Made by a program: the position numbers and the translations under genes. The notes beneath the pieces are model-generated. The model did no database searches. It was not told the origin of the DNA and saw only the letters and a program-made list of their open reading frames with translations. A stretch of DNA of 10,839 bases from Ignavibacteriota bacterium (GTDB lineage: Bacteria; Bacteroidota; Ignavibacteria; UBA10030; UBA6906), in NCBI GenBank assembly GCA_016209805.1, contig JACQVJ010000194.1, forward strand, positions 1 to 10,839, given 5' to 3'. Each line of letters starts with the position of its first letter. Position 1 is the stretch's first letter. Below, in pieces: positions 5,184 through 10,839 of this stretch.

Positions 5184-7826
5184 TTGCCGAGGATAACCCC
5201 AAAATTGAGTTATTTACCGGTCGTCAGGTCGGCCCCTAAGTTTTTCGCCCTTCTTATTGCTGTCACATTCCTGAGAATTGACCATTCCTTTGCACAGTAT
5301 CGGTTTCTTGAGAACGGAAGACAACTCGTCCCCAGCTCAGACGCAGGCTTCTTACTTGACACCCCGGCAAGATGGAAGCTCGATCTTTCGGGAGTGTGGG
5401 ACTTTTCCATAACAAACGGTCCAACGGGATCCGTCCGCGTTCCGAGCGCGTACGATTTCGAAGGGGAGGTAGAATTCCGACGCAAGTTCGAGTTGACTTC
5501 TGACCAACTTGAGAACCATCTTTTCCACTTCGTGATGTATGGATCCAACTATAACACGTCTGTTACCATCAACGGCGACTTTTTGACAAACCACGTGGGC
5601 GGCTATACAACATTCGTCCAGACAATACCGTCGGAGTTTCTACAGTTGGGTACTGAAAACTCCATCAATGTTCTGGTCAGCAACAGGCTTGATGCGAGGA
5701 ATACGATACCTATCCGATCCCATGTGTGGGGGTGGCGCAACTACGGAGGGATCCTCCGAGACGTGTTTATTCTCGCAACACCACGATTCTACATCAACGA
5801 TGTAGTGGTCGATTCTGAACTAAGCGGAAACTTTACATCGGCAACCGTGACGGTGCAGGCGACCATGGAAGGGACTCTTCCCCAGCAAACTCCTGTGCCA
5901 GGCAAACAGACGACCTTCGGCTTTTCCTTCGAATTGGTTGACAAGATATCCGGGGTATCAGTTGCAAAGAGCGCGATTATGCCGCTCAAACCCGATGGGC
6001 ATCAGTGGGTGAATGCACCAGCCTCCATCAAGATTCAGGAGCCGAAGATCTGGAGTCCCGATTCGCCGGATCTCTATTTGGTGAAGTGTTACATTGTCCG
6101 CGTTGTGGGGAGGGAGCAAACCATTATCGATGAGTACGATGTCAATTACGGCATCCGACGGCTCGAGATTATCGATGGCAACATCAGGCTTAACGGGAAG
6201 CGCTTTGTGGCAAAGGGAGTGCTCTGGAACGAGGAACACCCTTCGTGGGGGAGTGCGTTGACAGAAGAGGAGATGGAGAAGGATGTGATACTCATGAAGC
6301 AGCTTGGCGCCAATCTCGTGCGGTTCGGTAACCATCCTCCACACCCATACATGTTGAACCTCTGCAATCGATATGGGTTGATGGCAATGGAAGAGCTGCC
6401 AGTGGTAGGTGTTCCCGCTGATATCCTCGCCGATGAGTTCTACATTGAACTTGCCGTTGGACGGATGAAGGAAATGATTCTCCGGGACAGGAACCATCCA
6501 TCGGTGCTGGCATGGGGAATAGGCGACGAGTTTGAATCTTCGTCGCTGCGTGCCCGCGTATTTGTGGATTCCCTTGTGCGAATCGCCAAGCGTCTCGACA
6601 CCAGACCGACGTATTTTGGATCGAGGATGCCTGACAACGACAAATGTACCGGTCTTGTGGACATTGCTGCGTTGAATCTTCACGTTCGAGACATCAAGAG
6701 GTTCAAGTCAACGCTCGAATCATGGAAGCAGAAGCATCCCATGCAGCCGGTCTTTCTCTCGAAGTTCGGCACCGAGGTTCAGGATGGGAACCAGAATGGG
6801 TATAGTGACCCGCTTTCTTACGAGGCCCAGGCTCGGTTTTACATTCAGCGGTTCGACGCTCTGAAGTCTCTTGACTATGACGGGGCGATCATCTGGGCAC
6901 TGAATGACTGGAAAGGAGACCGGCCTGCGCTGAGAGTCAACTCAGGCAATCCGTGGATGCATACTCGCGGGCTGGTGAGCTACCTTCGTGAGAAGCGTCT
7001 TGCATATGAGGCTGTGCGAACGATCTTCAACGGGCAGAAGTTTGTCGCTTTACCGTCAGGGAACTACAGCCACAGCGCTCCCATCGTGTATGTTCTTTCC
7101 GGACTGGTGATGTTGATTGGTTCTGCATATCTCTACAACGCAAGCAGACGGTTCCGCGAAAGTCTGAACAGGTCGCTCATGAATTCGTATAACTTCTTTG
7201 CTGATATCCGCGATCAACGCATCGTTCCGGTATTCCTGAGTACCCTCCTTGGGCTGATGGTATCCGCTGCGACCGCGATAGTACTTTCCAGCATCTTCTA
7301 TCATTTCAAGGACAGCTGGGTGCTGGATAATCTGCTCTCCTACTTACTTGTCTATGATGACATCAAGGAGACGATCGTCAGATTAATCTGGGAGCCGTGG
7401 AAGTTCATCGTGTACTGTTCTCTGTTCTTGTTTGCCATCCTGTTGTTGACCGCAACCTGTGTCCTTTTCATATCGCCTCTCTTCAAGGCACGCATCTATC
7501 CTTTCCATGCGTATTCAGTGACAATGTGGTCGTCGTCTCCATTGCTCACGCTTGTGCCCGTCGGGATGATTGTGTACAGGGTGATGGAGAGCAGTGTGTA
7601 CGTGATTCCTGCAGTGGCGTTGTTTGTTGTTCTCAATCTGTGGGTTGGCCTGCGCCTGATGAAAGGTGTCGCCATTGTTTTCGACGCGTTCCCTGCGAAG
7701 GTCTATGCCCTTGGTACTCTCTCGATGATCGGAGTGCTGGCGCTTGTCTATTTCTATCTCGACTATACTCAATCAGCATCGATCTATCTGACATTCATGT
7801 ACAATGTCGCGACCGGGTCGCAATAG
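5184..7826 (+). CDS. Exported GH2-like glycosidase fold fused to a six-helix membrane domain; probably not a classical retaining enzyme
   Basis: An 880-residue protein. A signal peptide (R15, K19, hydrophobic core 20-30, likely cut after SFA37) leads to a GH2 sugar-binding jelly roll (about 60-195, ending YGGILRDV 187-194), an Ig-like sandwich (about 200-325) and a TIM barrel (about 335-630, starting FVAKGVLWNEEHP). Six hydrophobic helices follow, at about 634-652, 683-706, 741-765, 779-799, 805-825 and 838-858. Arg/Lys after helix 1 (NASRRFRESLNR) puts that loop in the cytoplasm and the GH2 part in the periplasm. Helices 2-6 recall Yip1-type five-helix domains, but this is weak. GH2 enzymes cleave beta-galactosides, beta-glucuronides or beta-mannosides by a retaining mechanism using two Glu residues. 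Here the acid/base Glu449 is kept in GDEFE (usually NE), but the nucleophile position is Lys527 (SKFG, usually SEFG or TEYG), so normal catalysis is doubtful. No ATG is available. TTG 5184 directly follows in-frame stops; TTG 5205, 12 bases after GAGG (5189-5192), is an alternative that still keeps the signal peptide. The substrate is unknown. Confidence 0.85.
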   Translation: MPRITPKLSYLPVVRSAPKFFALLIAVTFLRIDHSFAQYRFLENGRQLVPSSDAGFLLDTPARWKLDLSGVWDFSITNGPTGSVRVPSAYDFEGEVEFRRKFELTSDQLENHLFHFVMYGSNYNTSVTINGDFLTNHVGGYTTFVQTIPSEFLQLGTENSINVLVSNRLDARNTIPIRSHVWGWRNYGGILRDVFILATPRFYINDVVVDSELSGNFTSATVTVQATMEGTLPQQTPVPGKQTTFGFSFELVDKISGVSVAKSAIMPLKPDGHQWVNAPASIKIQEPKIWSPDSPDLYLVKCYIVRVVGREQTIIDEYDVNYGIRRLEIIDGNIRLNGKRFVAKGVLWNEEHPSWGSALTEEEMEKDVILMKQLGANLVRFGNHPPHPYMLNLCNRYGLMAMEELPVVGVPADILADEFYIELAVGRMKEMILRDRNHPSVLAWGIGDEFESSSLRARVFVDSLVRIAKRLDTRPTYFGSRMPDNDKCTGLVDIAALNLHVRDIKRFKSTLESWKQKHPMQPVFLSKFGTEVQDGNQNGYSDPLSYEAQARFYIQRFDALKSLDYDGAIIWALNDWKGDRPALRVNSGNPWMHTRGLVSYLREKRLAYEAVRTIFNGQKFVALPSGNYSHSAPIVYVLSGLVMLIGSAYLYNASRRFRESLNRSLMNSYNFFADIRDQRIVPVFLSTLLGLMVSAATAIVLSSIFYHFKDSWVLDNLLSYLLVYDDIKETIVRLIWEPWKFIVYCSLFLFAILLLTATCVLFISPLFKARIYPFHAYSVTMWSSSPLLTLVPVGMIVYRVMESSVYVIPAVALFVVLNLWVGLRLMKGVAIVFDAFPAKVYALGTLSMIGVLALVYFYLDYTQSASIYLTFMYNVATGSQ

Positions 7827-7827
7827 C

Positions 7828-10800
7828 ATGTACCTGTCGAAATTGGAGATTATCGGGTTCAAGTCGTTCGCTCAGAAGGTGAACATGGCGTTCGATAGCG
7901 GCATCTCGGCAATTGTCGGGCCGAACGGTTGCGGCAAGACGAATATCGTTGATGCTATCCGGTGGGTTCTGGGGGAACAGCGGTACAGCGCGTTGCGCAG
8001 CGACAAGATGGAAGATGTCATCTTCAACGGTACGAAACAGCGCAAGCCTCTTGGTATGGCGGAGGTATCGCTCATTATTGAAAACACGAGAGGTATTTTG
8101 CCGTCGGAGTACACACAGGTGACGATCGGGCGTCGTGTGTATCGCTCCGGAGAAAGCGAATATCTGCTCAATAAAGTTCCGTGCAGACTCAAGGATATAC
8201 TCGACCTGTTCATGGACACCGGCATGGGACCGGATGCATATTCGGTGATTGAGCTGAAGATGGTTGAGACAATTCTAAGCGACAAGACCGATGAACGAAG
8301 AAGGCTTTTTGAAGAAGCAGCGGGTGTGACCAAATACAAACACCGTCGCAAGGCGGCGTATCGCAAGCTGGAAAGCGTGCAGACGGACCTTGTTCGTGTC
8401 AATGACATCGTGCTGGAAGTCCACAAGGCAGTCAACTCGCTCGAACGCCAGGCAAAGAAAGCTGAACAATACAACGATGTGAAGAACCGCCTGAGGTCGC
8501 TGGAAGTCGACCTCATGGAGCGGGAGTTTGCCCAGCTTCATCTGCGAATGAAGCCTCTAGAGGAGCGCCTTGCATCGCTCAATGTTGACAAGGACCGAAT
8601 CGACGTCGACCTGACGAAGGAGGAGACCCATCTTGACGAGTTGCGCTCGCTGATGGCCGATGTTGAGAGGCGACTTGCGGAGACCCAGCGTGATGCAAGC
8701 ATCCAGCTTGAAAAAATCAATCGTGTTGAGCAGCAGAACCTCATTGCGGCCGAACGAATCAAGGCTCTTCGGGATAACGTCATGCGATATGAGACCGAGA
8801 AGGTAGAGCTCAACACGGAAATGCACCAGCTTGAAGCGGCCCAAGCAGATCTCCTGAAGCGTATAGGTGAACTCGAGGCGGAGGAGGGGCGGACTGCTTC
8901 GGAACTTCAACGTCATCAGGCCGAACTTCACGAGTTTGAGGGTCGTCTGGATGCGAAAAAGACAGAGTTGCAGTCCATGAACGACCGCACAATACAGCTC
9001 GTGCACGAGATCGCTGAAAAGCAGACGGAGCGCGACCGGAACAGGGGTCTTATCGATAATCTTCATGGTCGGGTCACGCATGCCGCTGAGGAGAACGTTG
9101 CTTACGAACAGGAGATCATTCGCATCGGTGAGCAAATTGCGCAACTGAGTGCGGAGGACAAGCAGCTTAGACGGGCTTTTACAGAGGCCGAGGTAAGATA
9201 CTACGATGCCGAAACCCGCAAGAAGGAAATTCAGGAGAAGCTCGATCTGCTCAAACGGAATGAGCTTGAGAAGCGAAGCGAGATCGAGCGCAAACACGCC
9301 ACCGTTGATTTTCTCAAGGGGCTGATTGAAAGCCGCGAAGGGCTTTCGGAAAGTGTCCGCTTCCTCTCAAGTACCAATCGATGGACTCCGCGCAATCGGC
9401 TGACCGTGGCCGATGCAGTCCACGCTGATGAACGATACCGAGCTGCGATCGAGTCTGCCCTCGGCGACCTTGCAAGTCTGATGGTTGTTGAATCGGTAAA
9501 CGAGGCAGAGGAGGCGATTTCGCTGCTGAAGGACGTGCAGAAAGGGAAGGCAACTTTTGTGTGTCTGAATCGATTGCCACGCGTGGGTTCCCGCTGGACG
9601 TTGCCGAATGCCCGCGGGGTGTGTGGCTGGGCAGTTGATTTGGCAAGGTATGATGACCTGTACGCGCAATTGTTCAGATTCCTTCTCGACGGCGTTCTGG
9701 TTGTGGAGACGCGCGAGGTGGCCCAGAGGATTATCAGACGTCTTCCCGGAGTCCGTTGTGTGACACTTGAAGGGGAGATTGCCACGGGCGTTGGCATTAC
9801 AAAGGGTGGAAGCAAACGACACGACGAAGGGGGAACGATTGGGAAGCAGCGTCAGATCGAGGACTCGCAGAGACAGATTGCCCAACTGACCGACCAGCTT
9901 GCTGGTTTAGCAAGCAAGAAAGAAGAGCTTGAACGCACCCATGATTCGATCCAGCTCCGTACTTTCAGCGATGCTGTAAAAGCAGTAGAGAAAGAAATGC
10001 ATGCGGTCGAGATGAGGATTGCGCAGCTGGAATTCGAAAAGAAACGCGCAGGCGACATCATTGCGAAGAACAAAGAAGAAATTGAGGCGTTGTCGATCGA
10101 TGCTGCCTCACTGCAGAATGTTGTGACGGTGTCGGAGCCGGAATTGGGGAAGGTGAGGGGGGAGAAGGCTGAGGTGGAGCGTGGGGTTGGTGCGTTGCAA
10201 TCGGAGCTCGATACCCTTGAACGGGAGTGGAACGAGCGCGCAAAGGCCGTCAATGACCTAAGCATTAAGATTGTGACCGTTAAGGGAGACCTCCAGAATG
10301 CGCATAACGAGCTGAAACGAGCGCAGGAAACCTTCACCGATATTGTTGCAACTCTCGAAAAGCGCGACGCCGATATCAAAGATGCCCAGACAGAGATCGG
10401 CAGTGCAGATTCTATGGTCGAGGAAAACGCCGGGGCTCTCGAGGTTCTTCGCCGTCAGCTTGAGGTTATCGAGCAGCGGAAAACGACCGTGGAGGAAGAA
10501 TCAACGAAAGCCCGGAACGAGATCCATCGCATCGAATTAAGAATCAAGGATGAACGCCGTCTGCACGATGATTCACTCAAGTCAGTGCACGACCTTGAGT
10601 TAAGAATCGCAGACCTTAAGGCGAAGGCTGAGCATATCAAAGCCCGAGCGCTGGAGGAGTTCGAGATGCGGATCGAGCTCAAGGCCTATCCTGACGACGA
10701 GTTTGTCGATTTTGCAGCTCACCGCGAAGAGATTCAGACGCTTCGGGACAAAGTCAAATCCCTTGGCAACATCAACTTTGCAGCGTATGAAGAGTACACA

Positions 10801-10839
10801 ACCGAAAAAGGGCGGTATGAGTTTCTCTCCGCCCAGCGC
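7828..10839 (+). CDS. smc: Chromosome segregation/condensation protein SMC, 3' truncated by the window edge
   Basis: 1004 codons of the Smc ATPase, which forms the ring of the Smc-ScpA-ScpB condensin that organises and segregates the chromosome in the cytoplasm. Seen: the N-terminal head with MYLSKLEIIGFKSF and Walker A GPNGCGKTN (31-39), followed by IVDAIRWVLGEQ; FEEAAGVTKYK in the head's second half; a long heptad-type coiled coil (about 170-500); the hinge (about 505-672, starting GLSESVRFL, ending with Gly-rich GVGITKGGSK); the returning coiled coil (about 673-975); and the start of the C-terminal head (LGNINFAAYEEY ... RYEFLSAQ). The ABC signature (LSGGE) and Walker B lie beyond the window; about 180 residues should be missing from a usual 1170-1190. 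The ATG lies one base after the GH2 stop (TAG C ATG) with no clear Shine-Dalgarno site, pointing to co-transcription and possible translational coupling. Walker A has Cys and Thr where many bacterial Smc proteins have Ser (GSGKS); this should be tolerated. Confidence 0.97.
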   Translation, partial: MYLSKLEIIGFKSFAQKVNMAFDSGISAIVGPNGCGKTNIVDAIRWVLGEQRYSALRSDKMEDVIFNGTKQRKPLGMAEVSLIIENTRGILPSEYTQVTIGRRVYRSGESEYLLNKVPCRLKDILDLFMDTGMGPDAYSVIELKMVETILSDKTDERRRLFEEAAGVTKYKHRRKAAYRKLESVQTDLVRVNDIVLEVHKAVNSLERQAKKAEQYNDVKNRLRSLEVDLMEREFAQLHLRMKPLEERLASLNVDKDRIDVDLTKEETHLDELRSLMADVERRLAETQRDASIQLEKINRVEQQNLIAAERIKALRDNVMRYETEKVELNTEMHQLEAAQADLLKRIGELEAEEGRTASELQRHQAELHEFEGRLDAKKTELQSMNDRTIQLVHEIAEKQTERDRNRGLIDNLHGRVTHAAEENVAYEQEIIRIGEQIAQLSAEDKQLRRAFTEAEVRYYDAETRKKEIQEKLDLLKRNELEKRSEIERKHATVDFLKGLIESREGLSESVRFLSSTNRWTPRNRLTVADAVHADERYRAAIESALGDLASLMVVESVNEAEEAISLLKDVQKGKATFVCLNRLPRVGSRWTLPNARGVCGWAVDLARYDDLYAQLFRFLLDGVLVVETREVAQRIIRRLPGVRCVTLEGEIATGVGITKGGSKRHDEGGTIGKQRQIEDSQRQIAQLTDQLAGLASKKEELERTHDSIQLRTFSDAVKAVEKEMHAVEMRIAQLEFEKKRAGDIIAKNKEEIEALSIDAASLQNVVTVSEPELGKVRGEKAEVERGVGALQSELDTLEREWNERAKAVNDLSIKIVTVKGDLQNAHNELKRAQETFTDIVATLEKRDADIKDAQTEIGSADSMVEENAGALEVLRRQLEVIEQRKTTVEEESTKARNEIHRIELRIKDERRLHDDSLKSVHDLELRIADLKAKAEHIKARALEEFEMRIELKAYPDDEFVDFAAHREEIQTLRDKVKSLGNINFAAYEEYTTEKGRYEFLSAQR

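Noticed and set aside
5958..6683. Minus-strand open frame of 241 codons opposite the GH2 barrel
   Set aside because: It is antisense to a continuous frame with clear GH2 motifs, and its translation is rich in His, Arg and Pro without a recognisable domain.
7397..7882. Plus-strand 161-codon open frame overlapping the end of the GH2 gene and the start of smc
   Set aside because: It is in a different frame from both real genes; the Cys/Arg/Val-rich translation is typical of an out-of-frame reading of membrane-helix codons.
7918..7944. Cys-Thr variant Walker A of Smc (GPNGCGKTN) as evidence of altered ATPase function
   Set aside because: The essential Gly and Lys are intact and Ser/Thr exchange is normal in P-loops; I recall similar variants in related phyla, so it is probably a lineage feature.
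8557..9815. Long minus-strand open frames opposite smc (8557-9297, 246 codons; 9231-9815, 194 codons)
   Set aside because: They lie antisense to a well-supported smc gene, overlap each other in different frames, show no family motifs, and have the Leu/Ser/Arg-rich composition expected of the complement of coiled-coil codons.

Overview
The window reads as chromosomal DNA of moderate GC content (about half, by eye) from a Gram-negative-like bacterium. All seven genes lie on the + strand. Three clues suggest the Bacteroidota/Ignavibacteriota/Chlorobi (FCB) side of the tree: a -33/-7 type promoter (TTG ... TAnnTTTG) upstream of the fifth gene after the partial first one, weak or absent Shine-Dalgarno sequences before most starts, and an intergenic region with degenerate dispersed repeats of a kind I recall from such genomes. 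This placement is an inference and was not checked against a database.

Layout. (1) 1-297 is the 3' end of an L-glutamate gamma-semialdehyde (1-pyrroline-5-carboxylate) dehydrogenase gene of the Bacillus RocA type. (2) 334-1497 is sucC, the ATP-grasp beta subunit of succinyl-CoA synthetase, with no sucD beside it. Together these two genes touch the lower half of the TCA cycle: proline/glutamate carbon enters at 2-oxoglutarate, and SucC works two steps further on. (3) 1498-1859 is a 362-base gap with no credible gene, holding two degenerate dispersed-repeat-like segments and a small hairpin. (4) 1860-3338 is gatB (GTG start), followed after 2 bases by a tandem-domain universal stress protein gene (3341-4279) and after 44 more bases by tpiA (4324-5082). 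(5) 5083-5183 carries a promoter candidate and a 6-bp hairpin. (6) 5184-7826 (TTG start) encodes an unusual exported glycoside hydrolase family 2-like protein fused to a six-helix membrane domain. (7) One base after its stop codon comes smc (7828 to the window edge), the chromosome condensation ATPase, cut off before its C-terminal ATPase motifs.

The most interesting object is the 880-residue GH2-membrane fusion. It has a signal peptide, the sugar-binding, Ig-like and TIM-barrel layout of GH2 enzymes, then about 250 residues of polytopic membrane domain. The usual acid/base Glu is kept, but the Asn before it is Asp, and the position that aligns with the catalytic nucleophile Glu is Lys (SKFG where SEFG or TEYG is usual). 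It may therefore be a membrane-anchored pseudo-glycosidase, a carbohydrate sensor or scaffold, or an enzyme with a different mechanism. Its one-base junction with smc suggests that the two are co-transcribed and perhaps translationally coupled. The remaining genes are ordinary housekeeping genes.
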